From Pullulanibacillus pueri (lineage in GTDB: Bacteria; Bacillota; Bacilli; Bacillales; Sporolactobacillaceae), in NCBI RefSeq assembly GCF_014639255.1, contig NZ_BMFV01000003.1:124001-188000 (forward strand): a stretch of 64,000 bases of DNA. The letters run 5' to 3'. Shown here piece by piece: positions 44,533 to 52,734 of this stretch (positions are counted from its first letter, which is position 1; each line of letters opens with the position of its first letter). The position numbers and the translations under genes were made by a program. Below the pieces are notes generated by a model, which did not search any database, was not told the origin of the DNA, and saw nothing but the letters and a program-made list of their open reading frames with translations.

Positions 44533-45324
44533 ATGGATCTAGGTTTGCGGGAGAAAACGGTGATTGTGACTGCAGCGAGCAAGGGATTGGGCAAAGGGGT
44601 AGCAAGACAATTGGCTTATGAAGGCGCCAATGTGCTGATCGCGAGTCGTGATGAGTCTTTACTACAAAAGGGAGTTATGGAGTTAAAAGAAGAGACTGGT
44701 CATTCCAACATTGATTATGCAGTATGTGATATGACCAAGGCTAGTGACATCAAGGCCATGGTTGCTAAAACGGTCTCCCTCTTTGGCGGCGTTGATGGCC
44801 TTGTGAATAATAGTGGTGGCCCACCAGCTGGAGAATTTCATGATTTTACTGATGCAGATTGGGAACAGGCTTTTGAACTTAATCTCCTCAGCTTTATTAG
44901 AACGATACGCGAAGTCCTTCCTTATATGAAGAAGGCCGGGGAAGGACGCATCGTCAATTTAGCTTCTTCTTCTTTTAAGCAGCCGATTGAGGGCTTAATT
45001 CTTTCTAATACTTTTCGAACGGCTATTATTGGTTTAGCGAAAACACTCTCCCAGGAGCTAGCGGGAGATAACATTTTAATTAATACAGTAGGGCCAGGAC
45101 GTATTGCTACGGACCGGGTAGCCCACCTCGATAAAATTAATGCGGATAAGCACGGCGTCCCTGTAGAGACGGTCAAGGCGCAAGCGGAGTCGGCGATTCC
45201 ATTGGGGAGATATGGCACTCCTGAAGAATTTGCTAAAGTTGTTGTCTTTTTGTGCTCACACGCCAACAGCTACACAACTGGGCAGGCCTTTCTTGTGGAT
45301 GGTGGCTTAGTCAAAGCATTATAA
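44533..45324 (+). CDS. Short-chain dehydrogenase/reductase (SDR) family protein
   Basis: About 263 residues of the classical SDR fold. The cofactor loop is VTAASKGLGKG near residues 9-19 and NNSGGPPAGEF near 89-99 takes the place of the NAG motif. The active-site region reads NLASSSFKQPIEGLILSNTF; where SDRs have YxxxK the sequence has none, although a following GLAKTLSQELA helix is typical. This variant, with an incomplete catalytic tetrad, is known in a FabG-like SDR subgroup of Bacillus. The C-terminal end YTTGQAFLVDGG is standard. Substrate unknown. Start ATG 44533 lies shortly after GAGGTGAT; a GTG nine bases earlier is possible. Confidence 0.85.
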   Translation: MDLGLREKTVIVTAASKGLGKGVARQLAYEGANVLIASRDESLLQKGVMELKEETGHSNIDYAVCDMTKASDIKAMVAKTVSLFGGVDGLVNNSGGPPAGEFHDFTDADWEQAFELNLLSFIRTIREVLPYMKKAGEGRIVNLASSSFKQPIEGLILSNTFRTAIIGLAKTLSQELAGDNILINTVGPGRIATDRVAHLDKINADKHGVPVETVKAQAESAIPLGRYGTPEEFAKVVVFLCSHANSYTTGQAFLVDGGLVKAL

Positions 45325-45535
45325 TCTGAAGGGACCTCGGGGACAGGGAGAAACATTGATCTTTCTCTTTATAAGTTTCTCTGGCACTCGAGCCCTTTTT
45401 AAAAGGAAGAGTATTTCAACTTTACGGATATGATGAGTAGTATCACCACATCTAAGTTGCTTAGATGCCCATTTGTTCTTATCGTTCTGAAAATTGTCAT
45501 CAAGATGTTAACTCACAAAAGGGGCCGAGGGACGC

Positions 45536-45855
45536 ACTAAAGAGGGGTAACATAAGCCAGCTGCTACTAACAATTGGCGCGCGAAACAAGGGTGCAACTC
45601 ACAAAGAGCGTTGCGCCCGCGCATAAAAAGGTAAGAGCCCACAGCCCCACTAAAGAGGGGTAACATAAGCCAGCTGCTACTAACAATTGGCGCACGAAAC
45701 AAGGGGGCAACTTACAAAGAGCGTTGCGCCCGCGCATAAAAAGGTAAGAGCCTGCAGCCCCACTAAAGAGGGCTAACAAAAGCCAGCTGCTACTAACAAT
45801 TGGCGCACGAAACAAGGGTCCAGCTCACAAAAGGGGCGCGTGCACATAAATCGTG
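45536..45855. repeat. 113-bp direct tandem repeat, nearly three copies
   Basis: Units begin with ACTAAAGAGG at 45536, 45649 and 45762, exactly 113 bases apart; the third is cut off near 45855. They share TAAGCCAGCTGCTACTAACA, GGCGC-rich dyads and GCGTTGCGCCCGCGCATAAA. Copies differ at a few positions only. A partial tail of the unit also precedes the first copy (near 45511-45535). Short reading frames on the minus strand across the units look accidental. Immediately to the right starts the 51-bp minisatellite. Confidence 0.85.
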
Positions 45856-45859
45856 ACTG

Positions 45860-46460
45860 CTGCCCGTTTTTCAGATATAAAAGCAAAACGGTCACCAAGG
45901 GTCCCGTCTGCTGCCCGTTTTTCAGATATAAAAGCAAAACGGTCACCAAGGGTCCCGTCTGCTGCCCGTTTTTCAGATATAAAAGCAAACGGTCACCAAG
46001 GGTCCCGTCTGCTGCCCGTTTTTCAGATATAAAAGCAAAACGGTCACCAAGGGGCCCGTCTGCTGCCCGTTTTTCAGATATAAAAGCAAAACGGTCACCA
46101 AGGGCCCCGTCTGCTGCCCGTTTTTCAGATATAAAAGCAAAACGGTCACCAAGAGGCCCGTCTGGTGCCCGTTTTTCAGATATAAAAGCAAAACGGTCAC
46201 CAAGGGCCCCGTCTGCTGCCCGTTTTTCAGATATAAAAGGAAAACGGACACCAAGGGGTCCGTCTGGTGCCCGTTTTTCAGATATAAAAGGAAAACGGAC
46301 ACCAAGGGTCCCGTCTGGTGCCCGTTTTTCAGATATAAAAGGAAAACGGACACCAAGGGGCCGGTCTGCTGCCCGTTTTTCAGATATAAAAGCAAAACGG
46401 TCACCAAGGGTCCCGTCTGGTGCCCGTTTTTCAGATATAAAAGCAAAACGGTCACCAAGC
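45860..46460. repeat. 51-bp minisatellite, about 12 units
   Basis: Units start at 45860, 45911, 45962, 46012, 46063, 46114, 46165, 46216, 46267, 46318, 46369 and 46420. All are 51 bases except the third, which has lost one A. Each has the dyad CCGTTTT...AAAACGG around TCAGATATAAAAG. Variation is concentrated in a few bases (CTG or GTG at the start, GCA or GGA before the second arm, GGTC or GGAC). The period is a multiple of three, so long frames without stops appear on both strands with 17-residue repeats, but none has a credible start. It lies between the SDR gene and the end of yvyE. Confidence 0.9.
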
Positions 46461-46482
46461 CACCGCGTCACTGCCTGTTTTC

Positions 46483-47121
46483 TTATCTGTCAACATCAAC
46501 CTCAATAAAAGTATCGCCAATGTCTTTGATGTCACATTGTCCATTGCAAAGATTGGTGATCCATTCGGAATAACCGGCCACATCGGTTTCTCTTACTCCC
46601 ACTTCTATTGTAACGGTATCGGTATAAGCCATGTCTCTGATGATGTAAGGAGATTGTCTTAAGGCATTTTCTACAGAACCTAATAATGGATAGGAAAAAG
46701 TTGTTGTGAAAATTTTTACTGGGATGCGTTCGACGACTCCAGCTGCCTTTATCCCCTCGCTGGTCGCTTGAGAATAAGCGCGGATCAATCCTCCAGCTCC
46801 AAGTTTAATGCCCCCAAAGTATCGCGTGACGACAACTAATGTATCGCGGAGATCTTTTTTCTTCAGGACTTCAAGGATAGGCACGCCTGCTGTTCCACTA
46901 GGTTCTCCATCGTCACTTGCCTTTTGCACTTGATTATTCTCCCCGCAAACATAGGCATAACAATGATGATTGGCCTTCCAATGCGCTTTGTTTATTCCTT
47001 CTATAATCCTTTGCGCTTCTTCTTCATGTTTAATTCTATGTACTGAGGCTATAAATCTTGATTTTTGTATGATTATGTCGTTCTCTGCTTGTGTCTTTAC
47101 GGTATAATAGACTTGTGGCAT
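46483..47121 (-). CDS. yvyE: YigZ/IMPACT family protein YvyE
   Basis: 212 residues with an N-terminal IMPACT-type domain (KSRFIASVHRIKHEEEAQ near 20-37, NHHCYAYVCGE near 51-61, DDGEPSGTAGVPILEVL near 70-86, VTRYFGGIKLGAGGLIRAYS near 97-116) and a C-terminal ferredoxin-like DUF1949 domain. The molecular function is not settled; relatives have been linked to translation and stress control. In B. subtilis it lies next to degS-degU, divergent as here. ATG at 47121 follows GGAGG. Its 3' end touches the 51-bp minisatellite. Confidence 0.94.
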   Translation of the reverse strand: MPQVYYTVKTQAENDIIIQKSRFIASVHRIKHEEEAQRIIEGINKAHWKANHHCYAYVCGENNQVQKASDDGEPSGTAGVPILEVLKKKDLRDTLVVVTRYFGGIKLGAGGLIRAYSQATSEGIKAAGVVERIPVKIFTTTFSYPLLGSVENALRQSPYIIRDMAYTDTVTIEVGVRETDVAGYSEWITNLCNGQCDIKDIGDTFIEVDVDR

Positions 47122-47310
47122 TTTTAAACCTCCGGCGAATGTTATATAATAATCATAAGTATGGGTAGAGCAATGTGCAAATCAAAAGATTCTATAGAAA
47201 AACTTGGAATCTTTTTCATTTTTATGTTGATTTGTAGACGTAAAGTCCTGGTTAATTTGAATCTATTCAATTTCTTACCTTTCAGGTAATGTAACAGTGG
47301 GGGAGTTCAT

Positions 47311-48501
47311 ATGTCATCTCGTTCTATAAGCAACTCATCCGATCACATCAATACGAAGCTTGATGGTAAGCGGTTGGACATGATATTAAGTGAAATGGTC
47401 GAAACTGTAAATAAAAGTAAAGACCAAATCTTTGAAATAGGTGAGCAGTCACGAAGCGAATACGAGCAATTGGTGAGTGAGCTCACCATCATAAAGCAAG
47501 AAACTCGTGACACAGTAGATTATTACGATAAATTAGAAAAACAAGCGAAGCTAGCGCGCGTGCGACTTGCCGAGGTGAGTAAACACTTTCAGAAATACGG
47601 GGAAAGTGAGATTAGGGCTGCATATGAAAAAGCGAACGCTATTCAAGTTGAACTCTCAATTGTAGAACAACAAGAAAAACAGCTTCGCACTCGTCGAGAT
47701 GATATTGAACGTCGCATTGGTTCGCTCAAAAGCACAGCAGAAAAGGCAGAGAAACTTGCGGGTCAAACTTCTGTGGTTCTTGATTTTTTGAACGGTGATT
47801 TGAAAAAAATTGGAGAACTTGTCGAAGATGCCAAACAAAAACAAGCGTTTGGGTTAAAAATCATCGAAGCCCAAGAGGAGGAACGCCGGCGGCTATCAAG
47901 AGAAATTCATGATGGACCAGCCCAACTTCTTGCGCATGTCCTGATCGGTTCAGAAATTGTTGAACGGGTGAATCGAAGTAAGGGGCCCGAAGAATCTGCA
48001 AAGGAAATTGCTAAGTTTAGAAAGACCATACGGGATGCCTTAATTGATGTAAGGCGCATTATCTATGATCTAAGGCCCATGTCACTGGATGACTTAGGGC
48101 TAGTACCAACGTTAGAAAAATACCTAATACGTCTAAAAGAACAATATCCAAAGATTGAGATTCTCTTTAAATCGGTTGGTGCCGAGGAACGTTTACCTGG
48201 TAAAATGGAAGCCGCCTTATTTCGTTTAGTTCAAGAAGCGGTCCAAAATGCTTGTAAACATGCATCGCCTCAAAAGGTCAATGTTGCTATTGAATTTCGA
48301 TCAGATAAGATTACTTTAGTGATTAAAGATGATGGTACTGGCTTTGATCCCAAAGTTCAAAAGGATAATACTTTTGGATTACTAGGTATGAGGGAACGTG
48401 TCGATGTCTTAGAGGGAGAGATGACCTTACGTTCTAGCAATGGGAATGGAACGACATTGTTTATACAAATTCCCATTCTGAGGGAGGGAAAGAATAATTG
48501 A
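47311..48501 (+). CDS. degS: Cytoplasmic sensor histidine kinase DegS
   Basis: 396 residues and no transmembrane segment. The long N-terminal half (about 20-180) is a predicted coiled coil, the DegS sensor part. The phosphorylation helix [19 protein letters not shown] carries His near residue 199, and the ATP-binding HATPase_c domain shows [17 protein letters not shown] and [10 protein letters not shown]. DegS phosphorylates DegU and tunes motility, competence, exoenzymes and biofilm. Start ATG follows a G-rich site. Its stop overlaps the degU start (TTGA), showing co-translation. Confidence 0.97.
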   Translation: MSSRSISNSSDHINTKLDGKRLDMILSEMVETVNKSKDQIFEIGEQSRSEYEQLVSELTIIKQETRDTVDYYDKLEKQAKLARVRLAEVSKHFQKYGESEIRAAYEKANAIQVELSIVEQQEKQLRTRRDDIERRIGSLKSTAEKAEKLAGQTSVVLDFLNGDLKKIGELVEDAKQKQAFGLKIIEAQEEERRRLSREIHDGPAQLLAHVLIGSEIVERVNRSKGPEESAKEIAKFRKTIRDALIDVRRIIYDLRPMSLDDLGLVPTLEKYLIRLKEQYPKIEILFKSVGAEERLPGKMEAALFRLVQEAVQNACKHASPQKVNVAIEFRSDKITLVIKDDGTGFDPKVQKDNTFGLLGMRERVDVLEGEMTLRSSNGNGTTLFIQIPILREGKNN

Positions 48502-49202
48502 ATTATAAGCGCCGGAAAAAAACGCAGATCGCATTAATTGATGATCACCGCTTATTTCGTGAAGGTGTCCGCCGGATCTTAGAGATGGAGGATGAATTTG
48601 AGATTGTTGCTGAGGGTGACGATGGAAATGATGTTGAAAAAGTGGTTCTTGAAAAAAATCCTGATGTCATATTAATGGACATCAATATGCCTGGACTGAA
48701 CGGTGTTGAAGCCACTCGCCGACTCATTTCGCAGTATCCAGATGTTAAAGTTATTATTCTATCTATTCATGATGATGAAACATATGTCACCCACTCACTA
48801 AAATCAGGAGCAACGGGCTATCTCTTAAAAGAGATGGATGCTGATTCATTGGTTGAAGCGGTAAAGGTTGTTGCTGAGGGCGGTGCTTACATACATCCAA
48901 AGGTCACACATAATCTTATTAATGAGTACCGACGTTTAGCAACAACAGGTGAAAAACGGGTTTCTTCCGGATTTCGTGATGTGGAATACCGCAAGCCCCT
49001 CCATATTTTAACGCGACGTGAATGTGAAGTTTTGCAATTAATGACTGACGGCAAAAGTAATCGAGCCATTGGTGAAATCTTATATATCAGTGAAAAAACA
49101 GTCAAAAATCACGTCAGTAATGTCCTGCAAAAGCTTCAGGTCGATGACCGTACTCAAGCCGTTGTTGAAGCAATCAAAAACGGTTGGGTCTACGTCAGCT
49201 AA
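48498..49202 (+). CDS. degU: Response regulator DegU
   Basis: 234 residues of the NarL/FixJ class. The receiver domain has DDH near 15, the phosphorylated Asp near 61 in [11 protein letters not shown], and the conserved Lys in GYLLKEMDA. The LuxR-type helix-turn-helix lies near 172-232 ([20 protein letters not shown], then [16 protein letters not shown]). It acts with DegS on motility, competence and secreted enzymes; phosphorylated DegU is known to affect the flagellar and comK regulons in B. subtilis. TTG start after AGGGAGGGAAAG, overlapping degS by four bases. Confidence 0.97.
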   Translation: MNYKRRKKTQIALIDDHRLFREGVRRILEMEDEFEIVAEGDDGNDVEKVVLEKNPDVILMDINMPGLNGVEATRRLISQYPDVKVIILSIHDDETYVTHSLKSGATGYLLKEMDADSLVEAVKVVAEGGAYIHPKVTHNLINEYRRLATTGEKRVSSGFRDVEYRKPLHILTRRECEVLQLMTDGKSNRAIGEILYISEKTVKNHVSNVLQKLQVDDRTQAVVEAIKNGWVYVS

Positions 49203-49223
49203 AACCTCATAATCTATTAAATC

Positions 49224-49264
49224 TATAGCTTGGTTATCCTTCGGGATAGTCAAGCTATTTTTAT
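49224..49264 (+). terminator. Terminator of degSU
   Basis: TAGCTTG and CAAGCTA pair around a second stem ATCC-TTCG-GGAT with a UUCG-type loop, then five T residues. Confidence 0.85.
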
Positions 49265-49318
49265 GGAAAGAAAACCGTGACGAATGGCTTTCTTTTAAAA
49301 AGTAAGTGGAGAACCCGG

Positions 49319-49730
49319 AAAAAGCGTGTGATAGCACCTTCGGACAGAACCAAGAACAAGTAACCGATTAGAGTCCGAAGTCAGAGCGCCTTTAGACAGA
49401 AACTGAAGCGAAAAGCCAATCAGAGTCCGAAGTCAAAGCACCTTCGGACAGAAACTGAAGCCAAAAGCCGATTAGAGTCCGAAGTCAGAGCGCCTTTAGA
49501 CAGAAACTGAAGTAAAAAGCCAATCAGAGTCCGAAGTCAAAGCACCTTCGGACAGAAACTGAAGCCAAAAGCCGATTAGAGTCCGAAGTCAGAGCGCCTT
49601 TAGACAGAAACTGAAGTAAAAAGCCAATCAGAGTCCGAAGTCAGAGCGCCTTTAGACAGAAACTGAAGCCAAAAGCCGAACAGAGTCCGAAGTCAGAGCG
49701 CCTTCAGACAGAAACCCAAGCAAGAAGCCC
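49319..49730. repeat. 52-bp minisatellite, about eight units
   Basis: GAGTCCGAAG recurs at 49371, 49423, 49475, 49527, 49579, 49631 and 49683, exactly 52 bases apart; a more divergent unit precedes the first. Units alternate between two types, CACCTTCGGACAG and CGCCTTTAGACAG. In the first type GTCCGAAG and CTTCGGAC form an eight-base stem with a nine-base loop. The period is not a multiple of three and stops occur in all frames, so it is not coding. It is unrelated in sequence to the 51-bp array on the other side of yvyE-degSU. Confidence 0.9.
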
Positions 49731-49947
49731 CTCTTAATATCCAGACAACTATTCACATCCTCATACCTGAGATTTTCTTATAACGTCAAGATTTATAACT
49801 TAGCGGAAGACCTTATAAGGGCGACTTAGGCTTATCGCATTAAGGCTCGGCGACAAGCCAAGTTTTCTAATTGTTTGACGTAATTTTGCCCGAATGTATT
49901 CATTTTATGTGTAGGTGTGTCGATAAAAGAAGTAGATATGAAAGTTC
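49731..49947. other. Intergenic region upstream of the EAL protein, with dyads
   Basis: Contains the palindrome CCTTATAAGG (near 49810) and an interrupted dyad GGCTTATCG...CGACAAGCC (near 49830-49860). I checked for a c-di-GMP riboswitch because the next gene is an EAL protein, and did not find its conserved core. No clear promoter. Confidence 0.3.
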
Positions 49948-51807
49948 TTGTTTGATGGTGGTGATGTCTTGTTATTAGAATCCTTTAATCCAATCGTTTG
50001 TTTGCATATCTCTTCCACTATGCTTGATTTTTTGATAGATGGGCTGCTTATCATTATTGTTCTGATTACTTTTTTTTCAATAAGAACCTTAAGAGGCAAG
50101 CAATTTTATAAATTGTTAGTGAACAATTCATTATCAGGGTTTTGTATCGTCCAAAAAAATCGTTTTGTATTTATGAATCGCCATTTTGCTAATATGCTGG
50201 GGTATAAAGTTGATGAAATCGTGGGGCAGCCAGTGTCAAAGTTCGTCGTGGACAGTGATATAGAAAAATTAGAGGAGAATATCCACAATCAATTGAATCA
50301 TAAGAGAAAGGCCTATTCGGTGTCGCATTACAAAGGGATCCATAAAGAAGGGCACACTGTTTATATTGATTTTGTCGGTACTTCAATGATTTATAAAGGG
50401 AGCCCTGCCATCATAGGAACGGCAATAGACGTTACAGAACGGCGACAGATTGAGAAACTCAAGGAAAAGCTCGTGTACTTCGATGCTTTTTCAAACTTAC
50501 CTAACTTTCATTTTTTAGAAAAGAAAGTGAGCGAGCGGATGGAGGCATCCAATGCGCCCTTTGCATTTTTAGTGATTAGAATCAATAATTTAAGATCGAT
50601 TGAAAGCACGTATGGCTATAAAATCTGTCAGGAACTTCTAAAGTCATTAATACATCGCGTGAAAGGATCACTAGGCCCCTCAGATGTCATCGTCCGTCAT
50701 ATGGATAATAAACTGTTAATTTTATTACCTCAAGCTGATCTGGCTATGGGAGAAGCTATTGCTCAGATGCTCATTTCTGAATTTAACAAACCCATCAAGG
50801 TTGAAAACTCGATATTACAATTATCCTCCAATATTGGTATTTGTCTCTATCCTGAGACGCGGACATTAAGCGAGCTGATAGAAAATGGTCTCATGGCCTT
50901 ACGTAAATCAAGAGAAAAGGGAATCAATCACTATCTTGTCTTTTCTGATGAGATTCGAGGGCTCATTGAGCAAGAGAATGTCATTGAAAGGGATCTGAGT
51001 AAGGCGATAGCGAATAATGAGCTCAGAGTGTATTATCAACCGAAAGTTGATTTGCTTTCAGGGGAGATTTCTGGCTTTGAGGCATTGATGCGTTGGCAGC
51101 ATCCGATTTTTGGCTTTATTCCTCCTGATGTGTTTATTCCTATCGCTGAACGCTCTGGGCTTATCATGGCGATCAGTGAGTGGCTGCTTAGAGAAGTGTG
51201 TCTTGTTTTAAACCAGTGGCGACAAGACGCTAAGAATCACTCGATACGCATTTCCATTAATTTGTCACCTCTTCAAATGCTACAACCCGAGCTTGTCCAG
51301 AGTATAAAAAATGTCATTACGGAAACCGGGTGTGATCCCTTCCTTTTAGAATTTGAAATTACTGAAAGTTTTGCTTTAGAGAAAAGCCTTGCAGTTGAAA
51401 AACTCAGTGAATTTAAGCGTATGGGCATTCATATAAGTTTGGATGATTTTGGGACCGGGTATAGCTCATTAAGTCAGATTAATGATTTACCTTTGGACAA
51501 AATAAAGATTGATCAGTCATTTATTAGAAATCGTTTTGCCGATCTTGAGGGTCGGATGATCATTTCCACGATATTAGCGATGGCCAAAGGGCTCCAGCTT
51601 ATAGTGGTTGCTGAAGGTGTTGAAACCATTGAACAACTGATTTTTTTACAAGAAAACGGCTGTGATGAAGCTCAAGGCTACCTTTTTAGTCGCCCTCGAC
51701 CGTTAGAAGAGATTTTAAAGGGTAAAGCGGCCATTGAGAAAATCGTCCATAACTACGGTCGGGCGAGACTTTCAAATCTGTCAATTAAACCTAAATTGGA
51801 TTTATGA
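49948..51807 (+). CDS. Membrane-anchored PAS-GGDEF-EAL protein, probable c-di-GMP phosphodiesterase
   Basis: About 619 residues. One transmembrane segment near 25-48, a PAS domain near 50-160 (SGFCIVQKNRFVFMNRHFAN), a degenerate GGDEF domain near 175-325 in which the signature is HMDNK, and an EAL domain near 350-600. The EAL part keeps FEALMRW, INLSPLQML, FEITES, LDDFGTGYSSL, IKIDQSFI, VVAEGVET and EAQGYLF, so the phosphodiesterase should be active while cyclase activity is most unlikely. It would lower c-di-GMP and favour motility over attachment. The start is uncertain: TTG at 49948, or TTG at 49969 which follows GGTGGTGA. Confidence 0.88.
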   Translation: MFDGGDVLLLESFNPIVCLHISSTMLDFLIDGLLIIIVLITFFSIRTLRGKQFYKLLVNNSLSGFCIVQKNRFVFMNRHFANMLGYKVDEIVGQPVSKFVVDSDIEKLEENIHNQLNHKRKAYSVSHYKGIHKEGHTVYIDFVGTSMIYKGSPAIIGTAIDVTERRQIEKLKEKLVYFDAFSNLPNFHFLEKKVSERMEASNAPFAFLVIRINNLRSIESTYGYKICQELLKSLIHRVKGSLGPSDVIVRHMDNKLLILLPQADLAMGEAIAQMLISEFNKPIKVENSILQLSSNIGICLYPETRTLSELIENGLMALRKSREKGINHYLVFSDEIRGLIEQENVIERDLSKAIANNELRVYYQPKVDLLSGEISGFEALMRWQHPIFGFIPPDVFIPIAERSGLIMAISEWLLREVCLVLNQWRQDAKNHSIRISINLSPLQMLQPELVQSIKNVITETGCDPFLLEFEITESFALEKSLAVEKLSEFKRMGIHISLDDFGTGYSSLSQINDLPLDKIKIDQSFIRNRFADLEGRMIISTILAMAKGLQLIVVAEGVETIEQLIFLQENGCDEAQGYLFSRPRPLEEILKGKAAIEKIVHNYGRARLSNLSIKPKLDL

Positions 51808-51882
51808 TCACCACCAATCACTTAATGCATGTTTCGCTGTATTCATGTAATATTAAAGAAAGAAGAGAGGAGGGATTATCTT

Positions 51883-52734
51883 ATGTCAAAAATTGCATTG
51901 GCTTGCGATAGCGCAGCCGATATTCCTCAAGAACTTATTGACAAATATCATATTCATCTTGTATCTCTCAGCGTGATCTTTGGTGAAGAGGCTTATAAAG
52001 AGGGCGTGGAGATTGGAATACAGGACTTTTATAAAAAAGTCCGCGAAACTGAAAATTTGCCAACGACATCGCAACCCGCAATAGGTGATTTTGTGACTTT
52101 GTATGAGAAGCTGAGGGACGAGGGCTATGATGATGTGATGATGATTACCATGTCATCGGGCATTAGTGGCACCAATCAAACTGCACATACCGCTGCCGGC
52201 ATGGTTGAGGGCATTAATATCCATATTTTTGATTCTGAAATTGCTTCATTTCCCGAGGGACTATATGTAATTGAAGCCGGTCAAATGATCAGTGAAGGGA
52301 AAAGTGTGGATGAGATACTAGAGCGATTAAAAGCCATGAGTAGCCGGGGATTAAGAGCTTATTTCATGGTTGACGATCTTAACCATCTTCACCGAGGCGG
52401 AAGATTATCGGGTGCGCAAGCTTTTATTGGCAGTTTACTAAAGATGAAACCGATCCTGATTTTTTCCGATAACTCGATTATTCCTATTGAAAAAATCCGA
52501 ACAAAGAAAAAGGCCATTCAGCGGATAAAAGATATTTTTGTTGAAGATTATAATCCCGAGAAGCCTTTGCGTGTGACTGCCATAAGTGCTAACCGTGATG
52601 AAGAGGCTAAAGAACTAGCAGAATGGGTCAAACAAAGTTTTGAAAATGTCGAGGTAGACACAGGGTTTATCGGCCCGACCATCGGCACCCATGTTGGTGA
52701 AGGGACTCTCGCCTTGGTATGGTACGAAAAATGA
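51883..52734 (+). CDS. degV: DegV family fatty-acid-binding protein
   Basis: 283 residues. IALACDSAADIPQELIDKY opens the protein, PTTSQPAIGDF and TMSSGISGTNQTA are the lipid-binding family motifs (near 60 and 90), and YFMVDDLNHLHRGGRLSGAQ (near 158-177) is the C-terminal signature. Relatives bind fatty acids for the FakA kinase system. An upstream in-frame start exists, but ATG at 51883 follows GAGAGGAGGG. The gene sits between degSU and comFA, as in Bacillus, and its stop overlaps the comFA start. Confidence 0.94.
   Translation: MSKIALACDSAADIPQELIDKYHIHLVSLSVIFGEEAYKEGVEIGIQDFYKKVRETENLPTTSQPAIGDFVTLYEKLRDEGYDDVMMITMSSGISGTNQTAHTAAGMVEGINIHIFDSEIASFPEGLYVIEAGQMISEGKSVDEILERLKAMSSRGLRAYFMVDDLNHLHRGGRLSGAQAFIGSLLKMKPILIFSDNSIIPIEKIRTKKKAIQRIKDIFVEDYNPEKPLRVTAISANRDEEAKELAEWVKQSFENVEVDTGFIGPTIGTHVGEGTLALVWYEK

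Noticed and set aside
45840..46508. Long open frames on both strands encoding 17-residue repeats across the 51-bp array
   Set aside because: They arise because the unit length is a multiple of three and lacks stops. No frame has a ribosome binding site, the encoded repeats are highly basic or hydrophobic by accident of frame, and one unit has lost a base, which breaks any selected frame.
45860..49730. The 51-bp and 52-bp arrays as CRISPR arrays
   Set aside because: The whole unit is repeated without unique spacers between constant repeats, and no cas genes are nearby. They are minisatellites.
49731..49947. c-di-GMP riboswitch ahead of the EAL gene
   Set aside because: Dyads are present but the conserved GEMM core is not recognisable.
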